Shown: positions 27,461 to 37,111 of the stretch, piece after piece
Position numbering within the stretch: position 1 is the stretch's first letter
Layout: the number at the start of each line of letters is the position of its first letter
Made by a program: the position numbers and the translations under genes
Source of the DNA: Bacteroidota bacterium
GTDB taxonomy: Bacteria; Bacteroidota; Ignavibacteria; Ignavibacteriales; Melioribacteraceae
Direction of reading: 5' to 3'
DNA length: 64,000 nt
NCBI GenBank assembly: GCA_018818165.1
Contig: JAHISP010000084.1
Coordinates: 124,001 to 188,000 of the forward strand
The notes under the pieces: model-generated
The model's input: only the letters and a program-made list of their open reading frames with translations
Told to the model about the DNA's origin: nothing
Databases searched by the model: none

Positions 27461-28705
27461 ATGTTTGATGAAAATTATCAATTTTCGGTAGTTGACCGAT
27501 TTATTAAATACGCAAAAATTGACACAAGAAGTGACGAAGAATCTGAAGTAACTCCAAGTACTGCAAAGCAATTCGATTTATCAAAAGTTTTAGTTGAGGA
27601 ACTAAAAGAGCTTGGCTTAACTGATGCAGAAATGGATGATAAGTGTTACATAATGGCAACTCTTCCTTCAAACACTGATAAAGATGTTGCAGTAATTGGA
27701 TTTGTTTCACACGTTGATACTTCTCCAGCTGTAACTGGGACAAATGTAAATCCACAAATACACAAAAATTATCAAGGCGGCGATATTGAAATTGGTGATG
27801 GTAAAACTATTGATGCCGCTAATAATCCAGAACTTAAAGATATGATTGGAATGGATATAATTACAACTGATGGAACAACATTACTTGGCGCTGATGACAA
27901 AGCTGGTATTGCAGAAATTATGGATGCCCTTCAATATCTTAAGGCACATCCAGAAGTTAAGCACGGAACAATTAAAATTGGGTACACTCCAGATGAAGAA
28001 ATTGGACGAGGTGCCGACCATTTTGATGTTGCAAAATTTGGAGCAAAATTTGCATACACAATTGATGGCTCAACACGTGGCGAAGTTGAAACAGAAACAT
28101 TTAGTGCAGACGCACTTGAAATAATATTTAATGGAATTAATGTTCATCCAGGTTATGCAAAAGGCAAAATGGTAAACTCATTAAAAGTATCTGCCCATTT
28201 TCTTGAATCACTTCCAAAAGAAGGTATGTCACCTGAAACGACAAGCGAACGAGAAGGTTATGTTCATCCAGTTTCTGTTAATGGAAATGAAGAGAAAACA
28301 ATCGTGAAAATGATTATCCGCGATTTTATTGATGCAAAACTTGAAGAATACGAAAATATATTAGAAGAACTTTGTAAAGCAACTGTTTCTGTTTATCCTG
28401 GCTCAACATATGAATTTAAAGTTATTAAACAATACAGAAATATGAAGAACATTTTGGACAAACATCCAGAAGTTGAAAACAATGCTCTTGAATCGTTAAA
28501 ACGGCTTGGAATTACTCCAATTCAATCCGCAATTAGAGGTGGTACAGATGGTTCTCGCCTAAGTTTTATGGGCTTGCCTACTCCAAATTTATTTGCTGGC
28601 GGTCATAATTTCCACGCATACACTGAGTACGTTGCAATTCAAGACATGGAAGCATCAGTTAAAAATATTGTTACTCTTATCCAAGTTTGGGAAGAGAACG
28701 CTTAA
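27461..28705 (+). CDS. pepT: Peptidase T (tripeptide aminopeptidase, M20)
   Basis: The 414-residue protein matches PepT over its length. Zinc and catalytic motifs are present: GFVSHVDTSPA (His84, Asp86), TTLLGADDKAG (bridging Asp145/146), PDEEIGRGADHFDV (Glu179/180), YTIDGSTRGEVETETFSAD and, near the C-terminus, IRGGTDGSRLSFMGLPTPNL and GGHNFHAYTEYV. It removes the N-terminal residue from tripeptides in the cytoplasm. GAGGA precedes the ATG. A terminator follows at 28775. Confidence 0.96.
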   Translation: MFDENYQFSVVDRFIKYAKIDTRSDEESEVTPSTAKQFDLSKVLVEELKELGLTDAEMDDKCYIMATLPSNTDKDVAVIGFVSHVDTSPAVTGTNVNPQIHKNYQGGDIEIGDGKTIDAANNPELKDMIGMDIITTDGTTLLGADDKAGIAEIMDALQYLKAHPEVKHGTIKIGYTPDEEIGRGADHFDVAKFGAKFAYTIDGSTRGEVETETFSADALEIIFNGINVHPGYAKGKMVNSLKVSAHFLESLPKEGMSPETTSEREGYVHPVSVNGNEEKTIVKMIIRDFIDAKLEEYENILEELCKATVSVYPGSTYEFKVIKQYRNMKNILDKHPEVENNALESLKRLGITPIQSAIRGGTDGSRLSFMGLPTPNLFAGGHNFHAYTEYVAIQDMEASVKNIVTLIQVWEENA

Positions 28706-28774
28706 AAATACAAATGTGAAATTTTAAACGTGAAATTGTGCTGCTAGTTTTTTTGCTTTTCACTTTTATTATTA

Positions 28775-28806
28775 GGCTGTCATTTATTGGCAGCCTTTAT
28801 TTTTAT
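28775..28806 (+). terminator. Rho-independent terminator after pepT
   Basis: The arms GGCTGT and GCAGCC enclose a nine-base loop and are followed by TTTATTTTT. It lies about 70 bases after the pepT stop and just before the methyltransferase gene. Confidence 0.75.
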
Positions 28807-28815
28807 GGATTATAA

Positions 28816-29601
28816 ATGCAAGAAAGACACACAGACAGAAAAAGATATTTTAACGAACAAGTTATTACAACTGAAAAATATGTAATTCCTTTTCTTAATG
28901 AATTTATAAAAATAGATTCAAATCTTTCAGTTTTGGAAATTGGTTGTGGTGAAGGTGGAAATTTAAAGCCTTTTTTGGATTTGGGTTGCACTGTTACTGG
29001 AGTTGATTTATCGGAAGGCAAAATAGAAAATGGCAAAATATATTTTGCTGACCATCCAAACAATAAGAATATTAATTTTTTAGCTGAAGACATATATGAT
29101 TCTAAAAACCTTGGTCAATACGATTTAATAATAATGCGCGATGTAATTGAGCACATTCATGACCAAAATAGATTTATGAATTATGTAAAAAAGTTCCTCA
29201 AACCAAATGGAAAATTCTTTTTAGCATTTCCACCCTGGTATAATCCTTTTGGTGGACATCAGCAAATTTGCGAAAGCCGTGTATTATCAATGCTTCCGTA
29301 TTACCATATTCTTCCGTCACCTATTTACAAAGGCATTTTAAAATTATTTGGCGAAAGCATAGCTAAAATTGATGGTTTGATGGAAGTAAAATCAACAGGT
29401 ATATCGCTTGAACGTTTTGAAAAAATACTAAAAATTAATAAATATAATATTGATAGGAAGTCAAATTATTTTATAAATCCAAATTATGAGATTAAATTCG
29501 GTTTAAAACCACGAAAACAAATTCCAATAATTTCATTAATACCATTTGTAAAAAATTTTATAATTACTTCCAGTTACTATTTAATTTCAGTAAAAATTTA
29601 A
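28816..29601 (+). CDS. Class I SAM-dependent methyltransferase
   Basis: A 261-residue methyltransferase. The SAM site reads SVLEIGCGEGGNLKPFLDLG (motif I), VTGVDLSEGKIENG (acidic loop), LAEDIYDS and YDLIIMRDVIEHIHDQNRFM (the DVIEHI motif common in methyltransferase-11/-23 proteins). A C-terminal half rich in aromatic and basic residues probably binds the acceptor. The neighbours are a GNAT and an acyl-CoA synthetase, which give no clear clue to the substrate. The start lies 9 bases after the pepT terminator. Confidence 0.88.
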   Translation: MQERHTDRKRYFNEQVITTEKYVIPFLNEFIKIDSNLSVLEIGCGEGGNLKPFLDLGCTVTGVDLSEGKIENGKIYFADHPNNKNINFLAEDIYDSKNLGQYDLIIMRDVIEHIHDQNRFMNYVKKFLKPNGKFFLAFPPWYNPFGGHQQICESRVLSMLPYYHILPSPIYKGILKLFGESIAKIDGLMEVKSTGISLERFEKILKINKYNIDRKSNYFINPNYEIKFGLKPRKQIPIISLIPFVKNFIITSSYYLISVKI

Positions 29602-29619
29602 TTCTAGCCTGAGTGCTTT

Positions 29620-30051
29620 ATGATACTAAAAGAGATAACTGAATTTTCACAACAACTTCTTCTTGAGATTAACTCACTTTTATCTCAACTAACCGAGCAC
29701 AAAATAAATTTTAAGGAAAGCAATTTATTATCTATCATAAATTCTGAAAACTCAATTTTGTTGGGAGCCTTTTACGGCACTAAACTTATAGGAATTTTAA
29801 CGCTCATTATTTATCAAATTCCGACTGCATTTTGCGGAAGGATTGAGGACGTGGTTGTTGACACAAAATTTAGAGGGAACGGGATTGGGAAAATGCTCTC
29901 ACTTGAAGCTATTAAAAGAGGAAAAGAACTAAATCTTGATAAAATATTTTTAACATCCAACCCAAATAGAATTGTTGCAAATCAACTTTATCAAAAAATT
30001 GGCTTTCAACTTGGTCAAACAAATTCTTATTTTTATACATATAAGAAATAG
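29620..30051 (+). CDS. GNAT family N-acetyltransferase
   Basis: A 143-residue acetyltransferase. The acetyl-CoA loop is FRGNGIGKMLSLEAIKRG near residue 88, preceded by the strand RIEDVVVDTKF, and the C-terminal strand pair ends LYQKIGFQLGQTNSYFY. Substrate unknown. It sits between a methyltransferase and an acyl-CoA synthetase in the same direction with short gaps (18 and 11 bases), so co-transcription is likely. Confidence 0.88.
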   Translation: MILKEITEFSQQLLLEINSLLSQLTEHKINFKESNLLSIINSENSILLGAFYGTKLIGILTLIIYQIPTAFCGRIEDVVVDTKFRGNGIGKMLSLEAIKRGKELNLDKIFLTSNPNRIVANQLYQKIGFQLGQTNSYFYTYKK

Positions 30052-30062
30052 GAGAAAATAAA

Positions 30063-31748
30063 ATGTTAAAAAAATATACACTTGACGAAGTATTAAATCA
30101 AAGTGCAGTGAAGTATGCTAACAACCTGGCTTTGTCTTCTATTGATGGCTATAAGCTTAACTACAAAGAGTTAAAAGAAAAAGTTAAATCGGTTTCTGCA
30201 TTTTTAAAAGAGTCTGGAATTTTACCTGGCGATAAAGTTGCAATCCTAAGTGAGAATAGTGTTAACTGGGCAATATCTTATTTTGCAATTACTACAATGG
30301 GTGCTATTGGTGTGCCAATAATGACTGAATTTAAATCTACTGAAATTAAGCACATATTAAAACATTCAGAATCAAAGGCAATATTTGTTTCATCAAAGCA
30401 GTTTGAAAAAATTGAAGAGTGTGACCATGATGAACTTGGAATTAGAATTTTATTGGATGATTTTTCAATTATTCCTAGTGATACAAAAACTGATATAATA
30501 AAATCCGCATTAGCTGAAGGGTTAAAAGAATTTCAAAAAATTAAATTTGCTGCCTTAAAATTAGTTGGATTAACTGATGAAACAATTAGTGAGGATGATA
30601 TAGCCCTTATTTTATATACCTCTGGAACAACTGGTCATTCAAAAGGAGTTATGTTAACTCATAAAAATATAACTTATGATGCAGTAGAAACAATTAAATT
30701 AGTCAATTTCGTTTCAACTGATATTACTCTTTCAATTTTACCTTTGTACCATACATACGAAGCGACTCTTGGTTTAGTAACTCCAATGCTTGCTGGTGCA
30801 TCTGTTTACTATTTGAATAAACCTCCAACACCAGCAGTGCTTTTGCCAGCAATGAAAAAGGTAAAGCCAACTGTTATGCTTTCAGTTCCGTTAGTAATTG
30901 AAAAAATTTATCGTAATCGCGTTCTTCCAGAAATAAACAAAAAATCAATTACTAGAAATCTTTATAAATTAACTTTGCTCAGAAAAAAAATGAATGCTGT
31001 TGCTGGAAAGAAATTGAAAGAAACATTTGGTGGTAATTTAAGACTTTTCTGTATTGGTGGTTCAGCCCTTGCCGCAGATGTTGAACAATTTTTGCAGGAA
31101 GCAAAATTTCCATATTCGATGGGTTATGGTTTAACTGAAACTTCCCCATTAGTAACTGGCACAGATAATTTTAGAGTTCGTTTTAGGTCAGCTGGATATC
31201 TTTTGGGAGGAATGGATATTAAAATAGACAAACCTGATAGTGAAACTGGAGAAGGTGAAGTTTTAATAAAAGGACCAAACGTGATGAAGGGATATTTCAA
31301 AGACCCTGAAAAAACTGCTGAAGTATTTACTGAGGATGGTTGGTTTCGTTCTGGCGATTTGGGAGTTATGGATAAGGATGGATATCTGTTTTTGAAAGGT
31401 CGCTCTAAGAATGTAATAATCGGTTCAAATGGAAAGAACATTTATCCAGAAGAGGTTGAAGCAATAATTAACGAACAAAGATTTGTTGCAGAATCTTTGG
31501 TACTTGATAGAGATGGAAAACTTGAAGCTCGTATTTATTTAAACTATGAGCAAATTGATGAAGTATTTCAAATTGCTAAATTAAACGAAACGCAGGCTCG
31601 TAAAATTACGGATGAAATATTAAAAGATATTTTTACTAAATCGAATGAGCGTTTAAATAGCTTTTCCAAGCTAATTAAATATGTAGAACAAGTTGAGCCG
31701 TTTGAAAAAACCCCTACGCAAAAAGTAAAACGCTTTTTATATTCTTAA
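30063..31748 (+). CDS. AMP-dependent long-chain acyl-CoA synthetase
   Basis: A 561-residue ANL-superfamily enzyme. P-loop ALILYTSGTTGHSKGVMLTH (about residues 181-200), A4/A5 motifs ILPLYHTYE and YGLTETSPLVTG, the A7-A8 region WFRSGDLGVMDKDGYLFLKG and the catalytic Lys near KTPTQKVKRFL at the C-terminus. It activates a fatty acid as acyl-AMP and loads CoA. AGGAG precedes the ATG, 11 bases after the GNAT stop. Confidence 0.94.
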   Translation: MLKKYTLDEVLNQSAVKYANNLALSSIDGYKLNYKELKEKVKSVSAFLKESGILPGDKVAILSENSVNWAISYFAITTMGAIGVPIMTEFKSTEIKHILKHSESKAIFVSSKQFEKIEECDHDELGIRILLDDFSIIPSDTKTDIIKSALAEGLKEFQKIKFAALKLVGLTDETISEDDIALILYTSGTTGHSKGVMLTHKNITYDAVETIKLVNFVSTDITLSILPLYHTYEATLGLVTPMLAGASVYYLNKPPTPAVLLPAMKKVKPTVMLSVPLVIEKIYRNRVLPEINKKSITRNLYKLTLLRKKMNAVAGKKLKETFGGNLRLFCIGGSALAADVEQFLQEAKFPYSMGYGLTETSPLVTGTDNFRVRFRSAGYLLGGMDIKIDKPDSETGEGEVLIKGPNVMKGYFKDPEKTAEVFTEDGWFRSGDLGVMDKDGYLFLKGRSKNVIIGSNGKNIYPEEVEAIINEQRFVAESLVLDRDGKLEARIYLNYEQIDEVFQIAKLNETQARKITDEILKDIFTKSNERLNSFSKLIKYVEQVEPFEKTPTQKVKRFLYS

Positions 31749-31750
31749 TA

Positions 31751-31800
31751 AAAAGCTTTGGATTTTATTTGTTAGAATTAAATCCAAAGCTTTTATGTTT
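31751..31800. terminator. Bidirectional terminator between convergent genes
   Basis: AAAAGCTTTGGATTT and AAATCCAAAGCTTTT form a 15-base perfect stem with a loop of about 14 bases and a T-rich trailer on the plus strand. On the minus strand the arm is likewise followed by T residues. It separates the acyl-CoA synthetase gene (plus) from the TM2 gene (minus). Confidence 0.9.
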
Positions 31801-31838
31801 TTTTAAGTTTTTGTGATACTCTAAAATGAATAGAATAA

Positions 31839-32183
31839 TTATCTAATTACATTCATGATTTGTTGAGCTTGAACCATATTGTATTCAAAAGCAATTTTTT
31901 TATGGTTAATCATATCTACAATGGTTCCAATGGCACAAAGACCACCAGTTAGTAAGTAAAGAATTCCCATACCTATTTGATCAACAAGAAATCTTTGAAT
32001 GCCAGCTAAACCTAGAAATCCCACCAAAGCAACTAACAATATTGTCTGTGGATCTTTTCGTCTAGCTCTATAAGCATGAGCAAATTGTTGAGCCTTTTCA
32101 TTATCCATTTCACGAATAATTCCAGCAACATAGGCTTGTTCCTCACCCATTAACTCCGGTAAATATTCCAATACATTAGCCAT
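31839..32183 (-). CDS. TM2 domain membrane protein
   Basis: The 114-residue protein has an N-terminal charged helical part (MGEEQAYVAGIIREMDNEKA) and two hydrophobic segments with the TM2 pattern LVGFLGLAGIQRFLVDQIGM and GILYLLTGGLCAIGTIVDMI, where the short polar turn and Gly/Asp-rich ends are typical. It overlaps the DUF2752 gene by eight bases. The TM2 + DUF2752 pair is frequent in this phylum group. Molecular role unknown. Confidence 0.88.
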   Translation of the reverse strand: MANVLEYLPELMGEEQAYVAGIIREMDNEKAQQFAHAYRARRKDPQTILLVALVGFLGLAGIQRFLVDQIGMGILYLLTGGLCAIGTIVDMINHKKIAFEYNMVQAQQIMNVIR

Positions 32184-32499
32184 TTAGAACCTCCATTTGT
32201 TTTGTTAGATTAATTTTATTTTTTATTAATTTATAAATTCTCTTCAATATTATTAATAATGCCGGTATGCCAAGAGGATGAGCGTTAAATGAGGCAACAA
32301 AATCACCATGGAAAATCATTGAAATTGATTTGCCCAATCCACAGCCTGGACAGTTTTCAATTCCAACCAAACTGAACAAGCAAAAATCCAAATGTTTTGG
32401 TGTATATGGATTGATAAAAGTAAGGTATGCCATCGCAAGAAGCCAGAAGATAGCTTCATAATCATATTTCTTTAAATATTGTATTGCTTTTACAAACAC
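32176..32499 (-). CDS. DUF2752 membrane protein
   Basis: The 107-residue protein carries the DUF2752 signature: FCLFSLVGIENCPGCGLGKS, in which CPGCGLGKS is diagnostic, followed by FHGDFVASFNAHPLGI and a hydrophobic segment. Start codon is GTG at 32499; its ribosome site is weak. It overlaps the following TM2 gene by eight bases, so the two are translated together. Function unknown. Confidence 0.85.
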   Translation of the reverse strand: MFVKAIQYLKKYDYEAIFWLLAMAYLTFINPYTPKHLDFCLFSLVGIENCPGCGLGKSISMIFHGDFVASFNAHPLGIPALLIILKRIYKLIKNKINLTKQMEVLNG

Positions 32500-32612
32500 G
32501 CTTTGCTCATATTTTTTTAGAGTTGTTTTTTAGACGAACATCTTAATAATTAGTTCACAATTGCAAAATAACAATATACTTTAATTTGTTGTTAAATAAT
32601 TTGAGAAAAAAA

Positions 32613-34685
32613 TTAAAATTTAATTCTAATATCTACAGCATGCAATTTATTTTTGTCATCAACAATAATTGGATTAAAATCAAATTCTACTATTCCTTCA
32701 TTTTCAATAAGCATTTTTGCAACACTTTGAATTAAATTAATAGTTTCATCCAAGTTAATAGACTCTTCACCTCTAACTCCAGCAAGTATTTTTCCCATGG
32801 AAGTTGATAAAATCATCTCTTCAATTTCTTCTCTCGAAATAAATGCAGAGCGAATTGCTGTATCGTTAAATACCTCAACATATTTTCCACCACTTCCAAA
32901 CATTATAATTGGGCCAAATGATTTATCACGATAACCGCCAAGCAATAGTTCGTGTTTTGTGGCAATAAATTGCTGAATTTGGAATTCCTCAACCTCAAAA
33001 CCATTTTTTCGGAAATTGTTTTTTATTTCATTTGCAGCTTCTACTAACTCAGTTTTATTTTTGATATTTAGTTTAACTGCATTTATTTCTGACTTGTGAA
33101 TTACATCCTTTGACAATCCTTTTATAACAACTGGATAAAAATCAACATCAAGCGATTTAATGAATTTTGCTGATACCAAAATCTGACTAACTTTTGGCAG
33201 ATTATAATATTTACATATCTTTGAAATATCATTTTGTTTTATAAAACCAGATTTGAAAGAGAATATATTTTTATTAGTTGAATTAAACAATTCAGTTATT
33301 TTCTCAACAACTTCAAACCTTTTTTCATTTACTGTTTTATGAAACAACATGTTTGCAATAACTTCAGCCGGGTCCTCGGGATTTCTAAATATTGGTTTTC
33401 GAGGTTCTGGAATTTTTCTATAATCTTCCCAAAATTCTGGTTTTGGCATAATTACTTGGAGTATTGGTTTCTCAGATTTAATTTCATTAATTGCCAACGC
33501 AACTGGCATAGGCTTTACTACTCCAGGTTCAACAAATAGAGAAATAACCGCATCAACATTTTCATCTTCCAAAACAACTTTTATAACTGCTGGAAATGAA
33601 ATTTCATTTCCGTGCGGCAATAAATCAATTGGATTATTTACAGTCCCTTCTGGATGAACAATCTCTCGCAATTTCATTTTGGTTTCTGATGTTAGCGTTG
33701 CTAGAACTAATCCTTCTTTTTCCAATTTGTCTGTTGTCAATATTGAAGGTCCACCCGCATTTGTAACCACCACAACTCTATTTCCTTTTGGAATTGGAAA
33801 CGCTTCAAATCCCTTTGCTGTATTGAATAATTCATTAACATTTTCAGCGCGAATAACTCCAGCTTGCTTAAGAAGTGAATCAACCACTCTATCAACACTA
33901 CTTAGTGCACCAGTATGCGATGAAGCTGCTTGCATTCCACTTTTTGTATTTCCAGCTTTCAGAACAACTACAGGCTTTGGAGCTTTATTTAATAGGAATG
34001 GTTTTATAAATTCAAATCCATCATCAAAGCTTTCAAGATAATAAGTAAGGACATCTATATTATCATCTTCTTGCCAAAACTGGAGAAAATCATTTTCATT
34101 CATGTCAGCTTTATTTCCAACACTTATAAAATGAGCAAATTTTAAATCTGTTTCTCGCAGTGAGTTTAATATCATTGCACCAAGAGCACCACTTTGTGAT
34201 TGATAAGCAATTTTTCCATGAGCCGGCATTTCTGCAATGAAGGTAGCATTTAAACTTACATCCGAAATTGTATTAATTACTCCCATGCAATTTGGACCAA
34301 TCATACGCGCATTAGCGGTTTTAATTTTTGTAAGTATTTCATTTTCAAGATTTCCCCCAACCTTGCCAGTTTCTCTAAATCCAGCAGTTATCAAAATTAT
34401 TGATTTCACATTTTTTGCAAGCAATTCATCAATTGTCTCAATTGTAAATCTTTTAGGAACAAGTATAATTGCTAAATCGATTTGCTCCTCAATATCAACA
34501 ATTGATTTGTAACATTTGAAACCAAGAATTGAATCTGATTTTGGATTGACAGGAAATACTTTTCCACTATAATTAAAGAGTTTCATGCTTCTTAGAACTT
34601 CATATCCAATACTCAGTTCTTTTGAAGACGCTCCAGCAATACAAATTGAGTTGGGATAAAAAAAGTTATGAATTGATTTGTCCAT
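32613..34685 (-). CDS. ADP-forming acyl/acetyl-CoA synthetase, fused alpha-beta chain
   Basis: A 690-residue protein in the ADP-forming acetate-CoA ligase family. It has a CoA-binding domain (SICIAGASSKELSIGYEVLR, residues 13-32), succinyl-CoA ligase-like domains with IGPNCMGVIN and the phospho-histidine region AASSHTGALSSVDRV, and a C-terminal ATP-grasp domain (about 470-690) with PVVIKGLSKDVIHKSE and FGPIIMFGSGGKYVEVF. No GNAT domain is attached. It interconverts acyl-CoA + ADP + Pi with acid + CoA + ATP, giving substrate-level ATP in anaerobic metabolism. Confidence 0.92.
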   Translation of the reverse strand: MDKSIHNFFYPNSICIAGASSKELSIGYEVLRSMKLFNYSGKVFPVNPKSDSILGFKCYKSIVDIEEQIDLAIILVPKRFTIETIDELLAKNVKSIILITAGFRETGKVGGNLENEILTKIKTANARMIGPNCMGVINTISDVSLNATFIAEMPAHGKIAYQSQSGALGAMILNSLRETDLKFAHFISVGNKADMNENDFLQFWQEDDNIDVLTYYLESFDDGFEFIKPFLLNKAPKPVVVLKAGNTKSGMQAASSHTGALSSVDRVVDSLLKQAGVIRAENVNELFNTAKGFEAFPIPKGNRVVVVTNAGGPSILTTDKLEKEGLVLATLTSETKMKLREIVHPEGTVNNPIDLLPHGNEISFPAVIKVVLEDENVDAVISLFVEPGVVKPMPVALAINEIKSEKPILQVIMPKPEFWEDYRKIPEPRKPIFRNPEDPAEVIANMLFHKTVNEKRFEVVEKITELFNSTNKNIFSFKSGFIKQNDISKICKYYNLPKVSQILVSAKFIKSLDVDFYPVVIKGLSKDVIHKSEINAVKLNIKNKTELVEAANEIKNNFRKNGFEVEEFQIQQFIATKHELLLGGYRDKSFGPIIMFGSGGKYVEVFNDTAIRSAFISREEIEEMILSTSMGKILAGVRGEESINLDETINLIQSVAKMLIENEGIVEFDFNPIIVDDKNKLHAVDIRIKF

Positions 34686-34845
34686 TTAAGTTTCCTAATT
34701 TTTTAATGATTTAAACTAATAAAAAGCGTTCTCTATCCCAAAATATTATGTTAATTCAAAATCAGATTAAAATTAAATATTTAAGCAAACATCCTTTCAT
34801 TTATTACGTCTAAAAAATCGTCTATTTAACAAATTGGAGTAAAAA

Positions 34846-35502
34846 ATGAAAAAAACGTTACTTGCTATTCTACTTTTTTCCACACTATCACTTTTAGGCT
34901 GTAGTTGCACATATCATTCGCAAGTTGTTGGAAATGGTGATACTATTGAAAAAACATTTTCAGTTTCTGAATTTTCTGTAGTGGATGCCTCGCATGCTTT
35001 TGACATCAAAGTTTCCGTGGGTAAAGAAACTTCCGTCCGTATTGAAACTGATGAAAACATTATGGAATATGTTAAAATATCTGTTGATAACAACACATTG
35101 TATTTGAGTACTAAAAGCAATAAAAACATTCGTGGAAGTATAAAAGCATTTATAACAACTCCAAGTTTAAACGGGGCTAATTTATCCGGTGCTTGTAAAA
35201 TTGAAGTTGAAGGAATTGAAACCTCTAAATTTAGCATTGATATGAGTGGTGCTTGCAAAGGCACTTTTTCTGGAAATACTGAAAAACTGGATGTCAATTT
35301 ATCAGGTGCCACAAAAATAAATACTGTTGATTTAAAAGCAACCGATGTAATTGTTGATGTAAGTGGCGCTTCCAAGTGTGATATTTATAGCAGTTCATCA
35401 ATTAACGCAGATGCTTCTGGTGCAAGTAAAATTGTAATTTATGGCGATCCTCCAAATGTAAAAACTGATGTAAGTGGAGCAAGTAAAATTACTTCCAATT
35501 GA
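34846..35502 (+). CDS. Head-GIN/DUF2807 lipoprotein with SGASK repeats
   Basis: The 218-residue lipoprotein has lipobox LLGC (Cys at about residue 19). The C-terminal two-thirds is built from repeats at about 17-20 residue intervals, each with a core such as LSGACKIEVEG, MSGACKGTFSG, LSGATKINTVD, VSGASKCDIYS and VSGASKITSN. These are the coils of the DUF2807/head-GIN beta-helix fold. GGAG precedes the ATG. It is likely on the outer membrane or in the periplasm; function unknown. Confidence 0.88.
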   Translation: MKKTLLAILLFSTLSLLGCSCTYHSQVVGNGDTIEKTFSVSEFSVVDASHAFDIKVSVGKETSVRIETDENIMEYVKISVDNNTLYLSTKSNKNIRGSIKAFITTPSLNGANLSGACKIEVEGIETSKFSIDMSGACKGTFSGNTEKLDVNLSGATKINTVDLKATDVIVDVSGASKCDIYSSSSINADASGASKIVIYGDPPNVKTDVSGASKITSN

Positions 35503-35565
35503 TTTTGAAATTGTGATATTAACCAGTTAACTTTGTTTACAAAATCAAATTTAATAGGAAATAAA

Positions 35566-36057
35566 ATGATAGATAAGCCAAAAATTGGAATAATAATGGG
35601 TAGTGATTCTGACTTACCAATAATGGAAAAAGCTTTTGCTGTTTGCAAAGAGTTCAATGTTCCATTTGAAGTAAAAATAATCTCCGCTCATAGAACTCCA
35701 GATGTTCATGCGGAATATTCTAAATCAGCTGCAAGTCGTGGAATAAAAATAATAATAGCTGCCGCGGGAATGGCTGCTCATTTACCTGGTGTAACTGCAG
35801 GGCATACACATTTGCCAGTTATTGGAGTTCCAATAAGCAGTAAAAACTTAGATGGAATGGATGCACTAATGGCAATTGTGCAAATGCCTCCAGGAATTCC
35901 AGTTGCGACGGTTGCTATTGATGGAGCTAAAAATGCTGCCTTACTTGCCATCCAAATTTTGGCAGTTTCTGATTTGGAATTATCAGAAAAATTTATTCAA
36001 TTTAAAAAGGATATGGCGGAAGCTTCTGTTAAGAAAAATGATGGATTAAAATATTAG
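35566..36057 (+). CDS. purE: N5-carboxyaminoimidazole ribonucleotide mutase (PurE)
   Basis: A 163-residue PurE. It shows the N-terminal [14 protein letters not shown], the conserved [19 protein letters not shown] (active-site His) and the Gly-rich [20 protein letters not shown]. It catalyses an early carboxyl transfer in purine synthesis. The ATG at 35566 follows AGGA by a good spacing; an upstream TTG at 35533 would add 11 residues with no support. No purK lies next to it. A terminator follows. Confidence 0.96.
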   Translation: MIDKPKIGIIMGSDSDLPIMEKAFAVCKEFNVPFEVKIISAHRTPDVHAEYSKSAASRGIKIIIAAAGMAAHLPGVTAGHTHLPVIGVPISSKNLDGMDALMAIVQMPPGIPVATVAIDGAKNAALLAIQILAVSDLELSEKFIQFKKDMAEASVKKNDGLKY

Positions 36058-36067
36058 ATAAATCTAA

Positions 36068-36100
36068 ATACCGGGCGAAATACTCTTTCGCTCGATATTT
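36068..36100. terminator. Terminator between purE and the CDF gene
   Basis: ATACCGGGCGAAA and TTTCGCTCGATAT form a 13-base imperfect stem with a five-base loop, followed by TTTT on the plus strand. It ends purE and lies against the stop of the convergent CDF transporter gene. Confidence 0.8.
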
Positions 36101-37111
36101 TTACGGCTCAATTAGTCCATTTAATTTTCGAAGACCAATTCCTGTAATTCTTTCAGAATCCCATTCCGAACTTTCTGTTAATTTTTCTTTCCTTTGTTCA
36201 CAAATGGAATATTGACAATACTTACAAAGTTCAAAATCGCAATAATCAAGATGGATTTTAACTTGCGACCCAGGTAAAATCTTCTCCATTTCTGCAACAA
36301 CTAATTCATCAGATTTATGTGCTTCAACTATTGTAAAGTAGAATGGCAAAATTAAATGAAAATCAATAAATACATGATTAGCTGATTTCCAAAAACGAAG
36401 CTCATGAATATCAATCCATTCTGGTTTTCTGACAGAAATTATTTTCTCCGAAATAATATTCATAGTTTCCAAATCAACTTCATTCATTAATCCACCAATT
36501 GATTCTCTAACCAATTTATAACCAGTAAATAATATATTTATTGCTACAATTATTGCTATAATTGGGTCAAAAACTGGAATACCAGTTGCTAAAACAACTC
36601 CCAAACCAACAGTAATTCCACCACTGGTATAAACATCCGTTAAAATATGTTTTGCATCGGCAATTAGTGTAAGTGAATTTGTCTTTTTTCCTACTTTAGC
36701 TAAATAAAGTGCTAAAATTAAATTTGCACCAGAGGAGGCAACTAGCAACAAAATACCAATACCAAGCTGCGAAGGTCCAGCACCAGTAATAATTTTTTCA
36801 ATACCAGAATAGATTATTACCAACCCTGCAAGAGCAATTAAAAATCCCTCAAAACCTGCTGAGAAATACTCAATTTTACCATGCCCATATGGATGATCTT
36901 GATCCGCTGGTTTTGAACTTATAATAATGCTGTATAAAGCAACTGCAGCCGCAACAATATTAATTATGGATTCAGCAGCATCCGAAAAAATGGCAGTTGA
37001 ATCGGTAACTAAATAAGCACTAAATTTTATAGCAAATATTATGATGCCTGCAATAAGAGAAGTTTTGGCGGCACGCATATTTAGGTTTTCGTTTGTCAAT
37101 ATTTTGCTCAT
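36101..37111 (-). CDS. Cation diffusion facilitator (CDF) transporter with Cys-rich tail
   Basis: A 336-residue CDF protein with six membrane helices. The metal site lies in helix 2 (DSTAIFSDAAESII) and helix 5 (IADAKHILTDVYTSGG), with HPYGHGKIEYFSA between helices 2 and 3. These transporters export Zn, Fe, Mn or Co from the cytoplasm by proton antiport. The C-terminal cytoplasmic domain ends with an added cysteine cluster, YCDFELCKYCQYSICEQ, spaced C-x5-C-x2-C-x4-C, which would suit a bound metal. The stop is directly followed upstream by the ispE stop region with no gap. Confidence 0.92.
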   Translation of the reverse strand: MSKILTNENLNMRAAKTSLIAGIIIFAIKFSAYLVTDSTAIFSDAAESIINIVAAAVALYSIIISSKPADQDHPYGHGKIEYFSAGFEGFLIALAGLVIIYSGIEKIITGAGPSQLGIGILLLVASSGANLILALYLAKVGKKTNSLTLIADAKHILTDVYTSGGITVGLGVVLATGIPVFDPIIAIIVAINILFTGYKLVRESIGGLMNEVDLETMNIISEKIISVRKPEWIDIHELRFWKSANHVFIDFHLILPFYFTIVEAHKSDELVVAEMEKILPGSQVKIHLDYCDFELCKYCQYSICEQRKEKLTESSEWDSERITGIGLRKLNGLIEP

